A stretch of DNA of 64,000 bases from Bacteroidota bacterium (GCA_025363015.1 JANYEQ010000105.1:1-64000); one strand, 5' to 3'. Positions 27,434 through 36,803 are shown, numbered from the stretch's first letter. The notes: generated by a model not told the origin, from the letters alone. Translations and numbers: made by a program.

Positions 27434-28539
27434 TGCGTATTTTATTACTATCCGATACTTATTCTGAACATACTGAAAAGTGGGCTATTGGGCTGGCTAA
27501 TAAAGGTATTAAAATAGGCTTATTTAGTTTTAATAAAGCATCCTATCCTTGGTTTAACAATCATCAAAATATTACACTATTATACCAAGCCAATAAAAAA
27601 ATAAATGCAGATAGTAGTATTTTATCGAAATTATCTTACTTAAAATTAGTACGTAAATTAAGAGCATCTATTAAAATTTTTAAACCAACTATTTTACACG
27701 CTCATTACGCTACAAGTTATGGCTTAATAGGAGCATTAAGTGGTTTTCATCCTTATGTAATTTCTGCTTGGGGAACAGATGTTATGAAATTTCCACAACA
27801 AAATTTTATTAATAAGGCTATTCTAAAATATAATTTACATAAGTCCGATGCCATTTGTGCAACGTCGGCTACTATACAAAATTATTTACTACCTGTTACT
27901 TCTAAAAAAGTAACTATTATTCCTTTTGGTGTTAATATTACTGAGTTTTTCAAAAAAGAAGTTACAAATTTATTTGATAACACTACTTTTGTAATTGGTA
28001 GTATTAAGCCTTTAGAAGAACTATATAACATACATATTTTAATACAATCGTTCTCCATAATTAAATTAAAATACCCCACAAAAAACACTAAATTATTAAT
28101 TATAGGCGAAGGTTCGCAAGAGACTAACCTAAAAAAATTAGTTGCAATTTTACAACTAACCAACGATGTTGTTTTTACTGGTAGAATTGCTTTTAATCAA
28201 ATACCTACGTATTTTAATATGCTAGATGTTTTAGTTAATATAAGCGATTATGAAAGTTTTGGAGTATCAGTAATTGAAGCCATGGCTTGCGAAAAGCCAG
28301 TAATAGCTACTAATACTGGGGGTTTAAAAGAAATTATAGAAAATAGTACCTTTGGAAGCTTAGTTGAAGTTGGAAATATAGAACAAACAGCAAACGAACT
28401 AGAAAAATACTTATTGGATGAAAACTTAAAACAAACTGTTGGTATAGCTGCACGAAAAAAAGTAATTGAAAAGTACAATTGGGCAGATAATGTAGATCAA
28501 ATGATTTTAATATATACTAATTTAACTACTACTAAGTGA
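27433..28539 (+). CDS. GT4-family glycosyltransferase
   Basis: 368 residues. The N-terminal domain starts at MRILLLSDTYSEHTEKWA. The C-terminal domain has IGEGSQETNLKKL, VFTGRI and VSDYESFGVSVIEAMACEKP-like residues (the ISDYESFG region), the E-x7-E motif of GT4 enzymes. The stop codon overlaps the GTG start of the next gene (GTGA), so translation is likely coupled. Confidence 0.87.
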   Translation: MRILLLSDTYSEHTEKWAIGLANKGIKIGLFSFNKASYPWFNNHQNITLLYQANKKINADSSILSKLSYLKLVRKLRASIKIFKPTILHAHYATSYGLIGALSGFHPYVISAWGTDVMKFPQQNFINKAILKYNLHKSDAICATSATIQNYLLPVTSKKVTIIPFGVNITEFFKKEVTNLFDNTTFVIGSIKPLEELYNIHILIQSFSIIKLKYPTKNTKLLIIGEGSQETNLKKLVAILQLTNDVVFTGRIAFNQIPTYFNMLDVLVNISDYESFGVSVIEAMACEKPVIATNTGGLKEIIENSTFGSLVEVGNIEQTANELEKYLLDENLKQTVGIAARKKVIEKYNWADNVDQMILIYTNLTTTK

Positions 28540-29498
28540 TTTTAAAACCTATACATAATTTAGAAACGTTTTGCGAAAAAGCAGAGCCTATTATTGGTGT
28601 ATTTGCAAGTAAAAAATGGTTATCTATTTATGGTAATGCTTTGTCGTTAGTTGGTATTTATAAAGATGAGCATCAATTAATAGGTGGATTTTATTTTATA
28701 AACACTAAAAAATACGGAGCCTCATTTATAAAACTTCCACCTTATACACCGCACTGTAGTTTATTTTTTGTATCAGACAGTAAAAATAATTCTGCTATAA
28801 ATAGTAATACTAAAGAAATATTAACAGAAGTTTGCAATTATATTTCTGCTCAAAAAAGTACATTAAAAATTATCGCCTTCCCCTACTCCATTAAAGATTT
28901 ACAGCCCTTTATTTGGCAAAAATATAAGGTTATCCCTAATTATACTTACCAACTTAATTTATTAAAGTCAATAGAAGAATTAAAAACTAATTTCGATTCT
29001 AAAAATAGAAATGTTATTAATAAAGCCATAAAGGACGACATTAGCGTAACCGAAAACACACTATCAAAACAACAAATGTTTGATTTTTTTATCAGTGCGT
29101 TAAATACTACGGATGCAAATATTTATGAAAATGAATTAAAAAATATTTTTTTAAGTTTTTCTGATGAATCAAACTCATTTTGTAAAATAGCACAAAAAGA
29201 TAACCAATTATTAGGCTTAGTATTTTGTATTTTTGATAAAAATGTGTGCTATTATTTATTGGGTGGCGTTAATAAACAAGCAGGCTTACAGGGTATTAAT
29301 AATTTATTAGTATTAAAATCAATCGAAAAGGCAAAGCAATTAGGCTGTTCTATCTTTGATTTTGAAGGATCGATGATTAAAGGTGTAGAAAAATTTTTTA
29401 GAAGTTTTGGTGGCGAATTAGTCCCTTATTATACCGTTAGTAAAGCTAATATTTTATTAGAATTATTTTTGAAATTCAAAAAACGAGAAATTTTTTAA
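28536..29498 (+). CDS. FemAB/GNAT-like acyl- or aminoacyltransferase (1)
   Basis: 320 residues starting at GTG. It has a double GNAT-like fold of the FemAB/BioF2 type: FKNRNVINKAIK-like basic stretch (FDSKNRNVINKAIKDD), then LGLVFCIFDKNVCYYLLGG and the ending LGCSIFDFEGSMIKGVEKFFRSFGG, where the F-D-F-E-G-S and F-F-R-S-F-G-G pieces are hallmark. Relatives transfer amino acids or acyl groups to amines. With NodB-like neighbours, it may acylate amines exposed on the glycan. Substrate unknown. Confidence 0.75.
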   Translation: MILKPIHNLETFCEKAEPIIGVFASKKWLSIYGNALSLVGIYKDEHQLIGGFYFINTKKYGASFIKLPPYTPHCSLFFVSDSKNNSAINSNTKEILTEVCNYISAQKSTLKIIAFPYSIKDLQPFIWQKYKVIPNYTYQLNLLKSIEELKTNFDSKNRNVINKAIKDDISVTENTLSKQQMFDFFISALNTTDANIYENELKNIFLSFSDESNSFCKIAQKDNQLLGLVFCIFDKNVCYYLLGGVNKQAGLQGINNLLVLKSIEKAKQLGCSIFDFEGSMIKGVEKFFRSFGGELVPYYTVSKANILLELFLKFKKREIF

Positions 29499-29522
29499 AC
29501 ACTATATTTTATTACAAAAAAA

Positions 29523-30497
29523 ATGCAAATACACCTTAGTTTTGATTATGAGTTATTTTTTGGAGAAGCCTCTGGAAGTGCTGATAATTGTATACTATTA
29601 CCTACTCAACAATTAATTAGTATTGCAAAAAAGCATCAAGTACCCTTTATATTTTTTATTGATGCAGGTTATTTATGGCAATTAAAAAATCATTACCATA
29701 TTGCACAATGTAAAAATGACTATGATGCTATATCTCATCAAATAAAAAAGTTACAAACAAATGGTCACGAAATTGCATTACATATTCACCCACATTGGGA
29801 GGATAGTTTTTATAAAAATAATACCTGGCAAATAAATACAACACGTTATAAATTAGCTAATTTTAATGATGATGTGGAGGCTATTATTACTAAATATCAC
29901 CAAGCTATTATTGAAATTACACAAAAGCCATGCAAGTCATATCGAGCAGGTGGCTGGTGCATTCAGCCATTTAATACCATTAAAAAAGCATTAATTAAAA
30001 ATAATATTTATGTTGATAGTACCATATATAATAATGGCGTTCATACATCTAATGCACATAGTTATAACTTTTTAAACGCTCCTAAACTTGATGAATGGAA
30101 ATTTAATAACGATCCTTGTATTCAAGATATTGATGGATTATTTACTGAAGTACCAATAACCAGCGATAAAATTTTACCTTTTTTTTATTATAATCTTTAT
30201 TTTAAAATGAAATCAAACCCATCTATCTATAAACCTGTAGGCGATGGAAAATGGTTGCAAGATAAAAAAAGAAAATATACTCATTTCTATTCTATCACTA
30301 ATCATTTTGCCTGTGCTGATGGTTTTTTTGCTTCACGATTACAATCAATTTTACAACGTTGTCAAAAACAAAATAAAAATAAAATGATGGTGTTAAGTCA
30401 TCCAAAATCAATGGCTCCCTATTCATTTAAGGCTTTAGATACTTTTATAAGCAAAGCAAAAAATAAAAATCATACATTTTGTACTATAACAAGTTAA
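29523..30497 (+). CDS. NodB-like polysaccharide deacetylase (1)
   Basis: 324 residues, cytoplasmic (no signal peptide). Carbohydrate esterase 4-like motifs are visible: motif 1 as SFDYE (Asp8), motif 2 as HIHPH (His87 and His91, correct spacing for the metal pair), and motif 3 YRAGGW (Arg141). It should remove N-acetyl groups from a sugar, perhaps on a lipid-linked intermediate since it is intracellular. The second FemAB-like gene overlaps its stop (TAATG). Confidence 0.78.
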   Translation: MQIHLSFDYELFFGEASGSADNCILLPTQQLISIAKKHQVPFIFFIDAGYLWQLKNHYHIAQCKNDYDAISHQIKKLQTNGHEIALHIHPHWEDSFYKNNTWQINTTRYKLANFNDDVEAIITKYHQAIIEITQKPCKSYRAGGWCIQPFNTIKKALIKNNIYVDSTIYNNGVHTSNAHSYNFLNAPKLDEWKFNNDPCIQDIDGLFTEVPITSDKILPFFYYNLYFKMKSNPSIYKPVGDGKWLQDKKRKYTHFYSITNHFACADGFFASRLQSILQRCQKQNKNKMMVLSHPKSMAPYSFKALDTFISKAKNKNHTFCTITS

Positions 30498-31399
30498 TGA
30501 GTATAATAAAACATATAAAGCATAGCAGTATTGATTTTGATAAATGGGATAAGGCAATTTCTAATTCGTTACAGCCATTAGTTTCTGCACAATCTTTTTA
30601 TTTAAATGCCACCTGCCCAAATTGGGACGCATTAATGATAGGCGATTACGAAACTGTTTTTCCATTAACATTTAAAAAAAAATTATCTATTACTTATTTG
30701 TATCAACCAGCATTTACACCACAACTTGGGTGCTATGGTAAACTAACAGTAGAAATTGAACAACTGTTTTATAATTACATTACTAAACATTTTAAGTTAA
30801 TTGAAATAGAATTAAATGCAACAAATAAAATTCAATCACCATTTGTTTTTAGTAAAAAAACATTTATTATAAATTATAAAAATGGCTTTACATTTAATCA
30901 AAACACAAAACGCAACATATCTAAAGCTATTACTAATGGGTTTAAAGTTGAGCAAATTATCTCTCAACATATCATAACACTCTCTACTCAATTTTTAAAT
31001 CCATTTTTAATACATGATTTAAAATTGACAAAAAAAGATACTTCTATACTTAATAATTTATTACAAAATAGTATTTCTAACAACGCGTTAATTAGCTTTA
31101 AGGTAGTTAATAACGCCAATAAAATAATAGCTTTGGCGCATTTTGTATATAATAAAAATCAGGTTTTGTTTTTAAAAGGTACTAATTTTGATAAGATTGA
31201 AAATACGGGTAGTATGCATTTATTATTAAGTCATGCTATTCATTTTTTTGCTGATAAATGTATCTGCTTTGATTTTGGTGGTGGTTCACTAAATGAAGGT
31301 TTAGCTAATTTTTATAAAGGTTTTGGCGCTCATCCATTACATTATAGTTTTTTGCAATTAAATAATTTACCTAAATTAATTAAAGTATTAAAACATTAG
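30497..31399 (+). CDS. FemAB/GNAT-like acyl- or aminoacyltransferase (2)
   Basis: 300 residues from ATG 30497, which overlaps the upstream stop by one base; an earlier ATG at 30479 lies within the deacetylase gene and is less likely. The fold signature matches the first FemAB-like gene: NTKRNISKAI, later IALAHFVYNKNQVLFLKGT and CFDFGGGSLNEGLANFYKGFG. The overall sequence is diverged from gene 1, so the two probably differ in substrate. The next gene follows after 1 bp. Confidence 0.72.
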   Translation: MSIIKHIKHSSIDFDKWDKAISNSLQPLVSAQSFYLNATCPNWDALMIGDYETVFPLTFKKKLSITYLYQPAFTPQLGCYGKLTVEIEQLFYNYITKHFKLIEIELNATNKIQSPFVFSKKTFIINYKNGFTFNQNTKRNISKAITNGFKVEQIISQHIITLSTQFLNPFLIHDLKLTKKDTSILNNLLQNSISNNALISFKVVNNANKIIALAHFVYNKNQVLFLKGTNFDKIENTGSMHLLLSHAIHFFADKCICFDFGGGSLNEGLANFYKGFGAHPLHYSFLQLNNLPKLIKVLKH

Positions 31400-31400
31400 T

Positions 31401-32213
31401 ATGAAGGCTATAATTTCGCATGATATTGACCATATAACCGTTTGGGAACATTTGTTTAGAGATACAATTATCCCTAAGTATATGATGCGGATGCAGATAG
31501 AATTGTTTAGTGGCAAAATTTCTTTACGAGAATATACCTTACGCTGGGCAGATTTTTTTAAAAATAAATGGCAAAATATTGATGAGCTAATTACATTTAA
31601 TAATATTAATAATGTTCCGTCATCATTTTTCATAGCTGTAAACAAAGGCGTTGGACTAAATTATTCAAACGCTAATGCCTTATTATGGATAGAACAAATG
31701 AAATATAGAAATTGTGAAATTGGAATTCACGGCATTGAATTTAATAGTTTTGAAACCATAAAAAATGAATACACCATTTTTGAAAACCTAACACAACAAA
31801 AACATGTTGGTATAAGAATGCACTATGTTCGTAATAATTCTCAAACGCTAATTAACCTTTCTAATGCCGGCTACTGTTATGATAGTACCGAACATGCTTT
31901 TAAAAACCCATATAAAATTGGTAACATGTGGGAATTTCCATTTCAAATAATGGATGGTTGGGTAATTGAAGATGGTAAAAAATGGCAGTCGTTAAATTTA
32001 AAAACTGCCAAACAAAATACGTTAAAACTTATTGAAAAAGCGCAACAACAAAATTTAAATTATTTAGGTATTGATTTTCACGACCGCTATTTTTCACACG
32101 CTTTTAAAACTTGGCTAGATTGGTATATGTGGCTTGTGGAGTATTTAAAAACAAATAAAATTGAATTTGTGAATTTTAATACAGCAATTGTTGAATTAGA
32201 GAAGCAAAAATAA
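31401..32213 (+). CDS. NodB-fold deacetylase-like protein (2), second metal His replaced
   Basis: 270 residues, cytoplasmic. Motif 1 is SHDIDH (Asp8, Asp10, His11), motif 3 GIRMHYVRN (Arg139, His141), with a late GIDFHDRYF. In the motif 2 region, EIGIHGIEF has His110, but the usual second His is Phe114. Metal binding may therefore use another residue (His11 or His141), or the protein may have lost deacetylase activity. It closes the FemAB-NodB-FemAB-NodB run. Confidence 0.65.
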   Translation: MKAIISHDIDHITVWEHLFRDTIIPKYMMRMQIELFSGKISLREYTLRWADFFKNKWQNIDELITFNNINNVPSSFFIAVNKGVGLNYSNANALLWIEQMKYRNCEIGIHGIEFNSFETIKNEYTIFENLTQQKHVGIRMHYVRNNSQTLINLSNAGYCYDSTEHAFKNPYKIGNMWEFPFQIMDGWVIEDGKKWQSLNLKTAKQNTLKLIEKAQQQNLNYLGIDFHDRYFSHAFKTWLDWYMWLVEYLKTNKIEFVNFNTAIVELEKQK

Positions 32214-32217
32214 TAAA

Positions 32218-32694
32218 ATGAATAAAATAATACTCCTTATATTTTTATCTTTTGTAACTGCGTGTTTATACTCACAAAGTAAAAAAGAAGTAAAACAACA
32301 TAACATAAAATCATCATTGGTTACTGTTACCGAAAATGGTAAAACAATTACGACTAACAAAACTGTTTTTGATGCTAAAGGCAACGAAACCCAAACAACA
32401 GATTATAATAAAGATGGCACCATTCTATTTATTCATAAAATAAAGTATAATAGCAATGGCGATGAAATTGAGGATCTACAATACGATTCAAAAAATAAAT
32501 TAGTAGAAAAAAAAATTACCAAGTATAATTTATTAAACCAAAAAATCGAAGAACAGTTTTTTGATGTTAATAACAAATTAATAAAAAAGCATACCTATGT
32601 TTATGATTACAAAGGTTTAAAAAACGAACGAAAAACATTAGATAATAATGGAAAAATAATTTCAATTAAAAAACATATTTATATTACTAAATAA
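32218..32694 (+). CDS. Exported protein with short YD/RHS-like repeats
   Basis: 158 residues. The signal peptide is MNKIILLIFLSFVTACLYSQ. The rest is lysine-rich and consists of repeating beta-hairpin units: YNKDGTILFIHKIKYNSNGD, then QYDSKNKLVEKKITKYN, FFDVNNKLIKKHTYVYD and TLDNNGKIISIKKHIY. Such units resemble YD/RHS or MORN-like repeats of Bacteroidota surface proteins. It follows the island's glycan genes by 4 bp; function unknown. Confidence 0.65.
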   Translation: MNKIILLIFLSFVTACLYSQSKKEVKQHNIKSSLVTVTENGKTITTNKTVFDAKGNETQTTDYNKDGTILFIHKIKYNSNGDEIEDLQYDSKNKLVEKKITKYNLLNQKIEEQFFDVNNKLIKKHTYVYDYKGLKNERKTLDNNGKIISIKKHIYITK

Positions 32695-32706
32695 AATTTA
32701 AAGCTT

Positions 32707-33363
32707 ATGATGCTATTACAAATAACAAACGATGTATTAAACAATGTTTCGGCTTACGACGAATTTCAAAAAATTTCGCTAAAATTAGGCGCTCGATTTT
32801 TAATTAATTTACTATCCATAATTATTTTAATACGCTTTATTTACTATTCAAAATACAAACATGGCGAGTTAATTTTTACCTATTTTATATTTAATAGCGT
32901 TATTTTTTTAATTTCATTTTTACTAAATAAAGTCGATTTATCAATGGGTGCAGCCTTTGGCTTATTTGCTGTATTTAGTATGCTTCGTTATAAAACCGAA
33001 GAAATTGCTATAAAAGATATGACCTATTTATTTTTAACCATTGCTATTGGTTTAATTTGCGCGGTAACAAAAATAAAAGATACAGCAGATAGTATTGAAT
33101 ACTTATTTTTAATTGGTATTAATACCATTATTTTAACGCTTACCTATTTATTAGAAAGCACCATTTTTTTTAAAAAAGAGAACGTAAAAACTATTTTATA
33201 TCCAAATCTTGAATTAATACAAGAAGGTAAAAGCATCGATTTATTAGCCGATTTAAAATTAAAAACGGGTTGTAACATTCATAGATATTCCATTCAAAAA
33301 ATAGATTTTGTAAAAGATGCAGCTCAAATAAAAATTTATTACTACGAAGAAATAAAAAAATAA
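32707..33363 (+). CDS. DUF4956 membrane protein
   Basis: 218 residues with four or five membrane helices in the N-terminal 150 and a cytoplasmic C-terminal beta-rich domain (LKLKTGCNIHRYSIQKIDFV). The signature FGLFAVFSMLRYKTEEIAIK in the second to third helix is the core of DUF4956. Family members elsewhere lie beside VTC-type polyphosphate polymerases or CotH kinases, neither of which is seen here. It is last in the island's plus-strand run; function unknown. Confidence 0.78.
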   Translation: MMLLQITNDVLNNVSAYDEFQKISLKLGARFLINLLSIIILIRFIYYSKYKHGELIFTYFIFNSVIFLISFLLNKVDLSMGAAFGLFAVFSMLRYKTEEIAIKDMTYLFLTIAIGLICAVTKIKDTADSIEYLFLIGINTIILTLTYLLESTIFFKKENVKTILYPNLELIQEGKSIDLLADLKLKTGCNIHRYSIQKIDFVKDAAQIKIYYYEEIKK

Positions 33364-33417
33364 AAATAAAAATAATACAATAAACAAATTAATTACTTTT
33401 TTAGCTTCTTCAGTATA

Positions 33418-34689
33418 TTAATAGCCATACTTTTCTTTCCATAATTTTTTTAAATAATTACGCTGTTCATTTTCGCGCGCGTTATTGCCTGGCTCGTATA
33501 ATTTTGTATTGGCAATTTGTTCAGGTAAAAATTCCTGTTCGGCAAAATTATTAGTAAAGTTATGCGCATATTTATAATCTTTTCCATAATCTAAATTTTT
33601 CATCAATTTAGTAGGAGCATTGCGCAACGGCAAGGGTATAGGCAAATCGCCTGTTTTAGTTACTAACTCCATGGCTTCATTAATACCCATATAACTTGCA
33701 TTACTTTTAGCACTACAAGCCAAATACGTTACGCATTGGCTTAAAATAATTCTGGCTTCAGGCATACCAATTACATTTACTGCATTAAAACAATTATTTG
33801 CTAATAACAAGGCGTTGGGGTTAGCATTACCGATATCTTCGCTACTCAATATTAGCAACCGTCGGGCGATAAACAAAGGGTCTTCACCACCTTTAAGCAT
33901 GCGCGCCAAATAGTATAAAGCAGCATTTGGATCGCTGCCTCTAATTGATTTTATAAACGCCGAAATTATATCATAATGCTGTTCGCCTGTTTTATCATAT
34001 AAGGCTAAATTTTGCTGAATAACCGTTAACACCAATTGGTTGGTAATTGTAATTTCATTTTTTGTTTCACTATTTACTACAATTTCTAGAGCATTTAATA
34101 ATTTGCGGGCGTCGCCACCACTTACTCTTATTAACGACTCATGCTCTAATAAATTAATTTTTTTTTGTTTTAAAAATTCATCGGTTGTAATGGCAGTATT
34201 TAAAAGACTTACTAATTCGTCTTCTAATAATGATTGTAAAACATACACTTGGCAGCGCGAGAGAAGAGCTGGAATTACTTCAAACGATGGGTTTTCGGTG
34301 GTGGCGCCAATTAAAGTTACAACGCCTTTTTCTACCGCACCTAACAACGAGTCTTGTTGCGATTTACTAAACCTATGAATTTCATCAATAAATAAAACAG
34401 GTTTATTTTGATTAAAAATATTATTGTCACTCGCTTTTTCAATAATTTCACGCACATCTTTTACACCACTGTTTATAGCGCTTAACATAAAAAACGGACG
34501 TTTTAACTCGCTGGCAATAATTAATGCTAACGATGTTTTACCTACACCTGGTGGGCCCCATAAAATTAACGATGGTAATAAATTTTGTGCCACAGCATTA
34601 CGTAAAGCACTATTAGCGCCAATTATGTGTTGTTGCCCAATATAGGCACTTAATGTTTTTGGCCTTAAACGCTCGGCTAAGGGTTGCAT
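33418..34689 (-). CDS. rarA: Replication-associated recombination protein RarA (MgsA)
   Basis: 423 residues, full length. AAA+ ATPase related to clamp loaders that acts at stalled forks. Visible motifs: PLAERLRPKTLSAYIGQQH, Walker A GPPGVGKT (45-52), Walker B VLFIDEIHRF, sensor 1 IGATTENPSFEV, and the tetramerisation region SFIKSIRGSD-like (IKSIRGSDPNAALYYLARML). It is a single gene converging with the polysaccharide island. Confidence 0.95.
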   Translation of the reverse strand: MQPLAERLRPKTLSAYIGQQHIIGANSALRNAVAQNLLPSLILWGPPGVGKTSLALIIASELKRPFFMLSAINSGVKDVREIIEKASDNNIFNQNKPVLFIDEIHRFSKSQQDSLLGAVEKGVVTLIGATTENPSFEVIPALLSRCQVYVLQSLLEDELVSLLNTAITTDEFLKQKKINLLEHESLIRVSGGDARKLLNALEIVVNSETKNEITITNQLVLTVIQQNLALYDKTGEQHYDIISAFIKSIRGSDPNAALYYLARMLKGGEDPLFIARRLLILSSEDIGNANPNALLLANNCFNAVNVIGMPEARIILSQCVTYLACSAKSNASYMGINEAMELVTKTGDLPIPLPLRNAPTKLMKNLDYGKDYKYAHNFTNNFAEQEFLPEQIANTKLYEPGNNARENEQRNYLKKLWKEKYGY

Positions 34690-34772
34690 TTTTTAACTAT
34701 TTTTTTAAATTTAACGATGTAATGTTTGTAATAAATTATTAACTTTACGTAAAGTAATATTAATAAAAAATT

Positions 34773-35282
34773 ATGATGAACTTTAAAAAATCGCTATTTA
34801 TTTCGCTAATAACAATTAGCACAATTATTTTAATGAGTTTTGTACTTGGTAAAGATAAAGACCCCCTTCACAAGCGAAAATTTAATTTAACCTTGTTTGA
34901 GATTAAAGATGGCCAAGCAGGTAAAAAAGGAATTGTAGATATAATGGAGTTTAAGGATGGTAAATTATTTAGCGATTTTTTGTACGATAAATTTCAATAC
35001 AAATGGATTAAATACCGCATAAATAAAGATAGTATTTATACAGATAGCACCGATACCGAAGTACGTTTGTTAGAAGTAGAAGCGAGTGCTACTGATGATA
35101 AAAACCAAACCATAATTATAAACTTTAACAGCGTTGAGTGGGATTTTGACGGCACTATAAAAATTACTAAAAATGATAAAATAAAAAAACAATTTGATAT
35201 TGTAGGACGTGAAAAAGGTGGTAAACCAAAAAAAGAAAAAAAGCCTAAGGTGGAAGCAGGTACAGAACCTAAAAAAGATTAA
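34773..35282 (+). CDS. Exported hypothetical protein
   Basis: 169 residues. The N-terminal hydrophobic segment ITISTIILMSFVLG is a signal peptide or anchor. The domain that follows is beta-rich (KFNLTLFEIKDGQAGKKG, DIMEFKDGKLFSDFLYDKF) and the tail is lysine- and glutamate-rich (KPKKEKKPKVEAG). The layout suggests a periplasmic protein of lipocalin-like type, but I cannot name a family. A clear terminator follows. Confidence 0.6.
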   Translation: MMNFKKSLFISLITISTIILMSFVLGKDKDPLHKRKFNLTLFEIKDGQAGKKGIVDIMEFKDGKLFSDFLYDKFQYKWIKYRINKDSIYTDSTDTEVRLLEVEASATDDKNQTIIINFNSVEWDFDGTIKITKNDKIKKQFDIVGREKGGKPKKEKKPKVEAGTEPKKD

Positions 35283-35316
35283 AACACGGTAAATAAAAAA
35301 TTAATAAAATAAATTT

Positions 35317-35348
35317 AAAAGCCTATTCAGTTTAATGAATAGGCTTTT
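35317..35348 (+). terminator. Intrinsic terminator
   Basis: The 13-bp perfect stem AAAAGCCTATTCA / TGAATAGGCTTTT has a 6-nt loop, followed by a T-run. It ends the exported hypothetical gene and precedes the pseudogene. Confidence 0.85.
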
Positions 35349-35441
35349 TTATTGCGTTAAAAACTTGACACAATTTATTGAACACTTCCATTTAAAGATT
35401 AACGCGCTTCATTTAACAATAGCATCTGTTTATTTAATGAG

Positions 35442-35991
35442 ATGCAGTTTTTTGGAATGAATATTGGTTTAGCTTATTCTTATGATAAAACTTACTATAA
35501 ATATCAATATGATGATTATAAGAAAAGTTTAAATTTGGGAACCACTATGATTATATTGGTACTGGTACTGGCTATTTAAAAATAATTTAGTAAAATTTGT
35601 ATGGGGTTTAAATTTTAATTTTTAAATTGGCTTAAATATCTATTTACAACCTCTAAACCCTGAGTTAAGTATTATAAATGAGGTCAAGACCACTTCCACT
35701 TTTAATACCTACAATGGATATTTATATAAAAGTGGTAAACTAGTGGGATATGATTCAACCTCAACCTTAGTAAGTACAGAAACTAAAAACTTTGAATTTA
35801 AAAATTATAAAACAGGCGCAAACTTTAGCATTATTTTTCATAGTTTAATTGGTATTGAGCAAAAATTTAAAATAGGGAAACTTAATTATGTAGCTGGGGC
35901 AAGTGCTGCCTTTATTGCATTAGAGTGGTTCACCATTTACCGTGTACATTTTAGTAATTTTAAACTTATACCAAGGCAACCTGGGTATTAA
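35442..35991 (+). pseudogene. Decayed outer-membrane beta-barrel-like gene
   Basis: Reading shifts between frames show pieces of one protein. Frame 1 from ATG 35442 reads MQFFGMNIGLAYSYDKTYY... to about 35550. A second frame then gives YDYIGTGTGYL. A third, from about 35575, gives KFVWGLNFNF, one TAA at 35623-35625, then GLNIYLQPLNPELS and on to PRQPGY at 35991. The alternating aromatic/hydrophobic strands resemble the porin or outer-membrane-protein fold. At least two frameshifts and one nonsense codon are present, and there is no signal peptide at the 5' end, so it is a remnant. An 82-residue frame from GTG 35743 is only its tail. Confidence 0.7.
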
Positions 35992-36024
35992 TTATTTTAG
36001 CTAAAAAAGGGTTAACATTATTTT

Positions 36025-36750
36025 TTAACCCAAAGCCTCTACCCTACTTTTGTAGGTAATAATTTTTTGGTTTTGGGTATCGCTTTCGGTTAAACCATCT
36101 TTTAAACGTACAATGCGGTGGGCATGTAGGGCAATATCTTCTTCGTGGGTTACTAAAATTATAGTGTTGCCATTTTTATGTATTTCTTCAAACAAGCCCA
36201 TAATTTCTACCGATGTTTTACTATCTAAATTTCCGGTAGGTTCATCGGCTAAAATAATAGCAGGTTTATTTACCAAAGCACGGGCAATGGCTACACGCTG
36301 GCGCTGGCCACCACTTAACTCGTTTGGTTTATGGCTCATACGGTTGCCTAAGCCCACTTGTTCTAATACTTCTTTGGCACGTTTATCTCTATCTTCTTTA
36401 CTAAAGCCTGCATATACTAAAGGCAATGCAACGTTTTCTAGAGTGGTAGCGCGGGGCAATAAATTAAATGTTTGAAACACAAAACCTATTTCTTTATTAC
36501 GTACTTGGGCCAGTTGATTATCTGTCATTTTAGCAACCGATAGATTATTTAAAATATAATCGCCACTGGTGGGGCTATCCAAACATCCTAGCATGTTCAT
36601 TAACGTAGATTTACCGCTACCCGAAGGCCCCATTAAAGCTACGTACTCGTTTTTATTAATAGATAAGGATACATCTTTTAAGGCATTAATAACCTCATCG
36701 CCTATTTTATAGGTTTTTTTTATGTGTGATATGGAAATAATTTCGTTCAC
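36025..36750 (-). CDS. MacB/LolD-type ABC transporter ATPase
   Basis: About 241 residues. Walker [11 protein letters not shown]-loop [18 protein letters not shown], signature [15 protein letters not shown], Walker [16 protein letters not shown] and switch His in VTHEEDIA: the MacB/LolD/FtsE subgroup that pairs with MacB_PCD-type permeases. I chose GTG 36750 ([17 protein letters not shown]), which fits the family's N-terminus. An ATG at 36789 adds 13 residues, and a TAAATTTG element at 36756-36763 falls inside that extension. Its probable permease is at 37504-38745 on the same strand, separated by one opposite-strand gene. Confidence 0.85.
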   Translation of the reverse strand: MNEIISISHIKKTYKIGDEVINALKDVSLSINKNEYVALMGPSGSGKSTLMNMLGCLDSPTSGDYILNNLSVAKMTDNQLAQVRNKEIGFVFQTFNLLPRATTLENVALPLVYAGFSKEDRDKRAKEVLEQVGLGNRMSHKPNELSGGQRQRVAIARALVNKPAIILADEPTGNLDSKTSVEIMGLFEEIHKNGNTIILVTHEEDIALHAHRIVRLKDGLTESDTQNQKIITYKSRVEALG

Positions 36751-36803
36751 TGCCACAAATTTACTTATTTTACGGTCTAAATAAAACATTAAATTTTACA
36801 ATT

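Larger units (their letters stand above)
35283..36024. other. 742-bp region without an intact gene
   Basis: Contains the terminator at 35317-35348, the outer-membrane-protein pseudogene (35442-35991), and A+T-rich sequence. I see no RNA gene and no inverted repeats flanking the pseudogene. Confidence 0.6.

Noticed and set aside
35743-35991. 82-residue protein from GTG 35743
   Set aside because: It continues the sequence of upstream out-of-frame pieces and has no signal or start context; it is the tail of a pseudogene.
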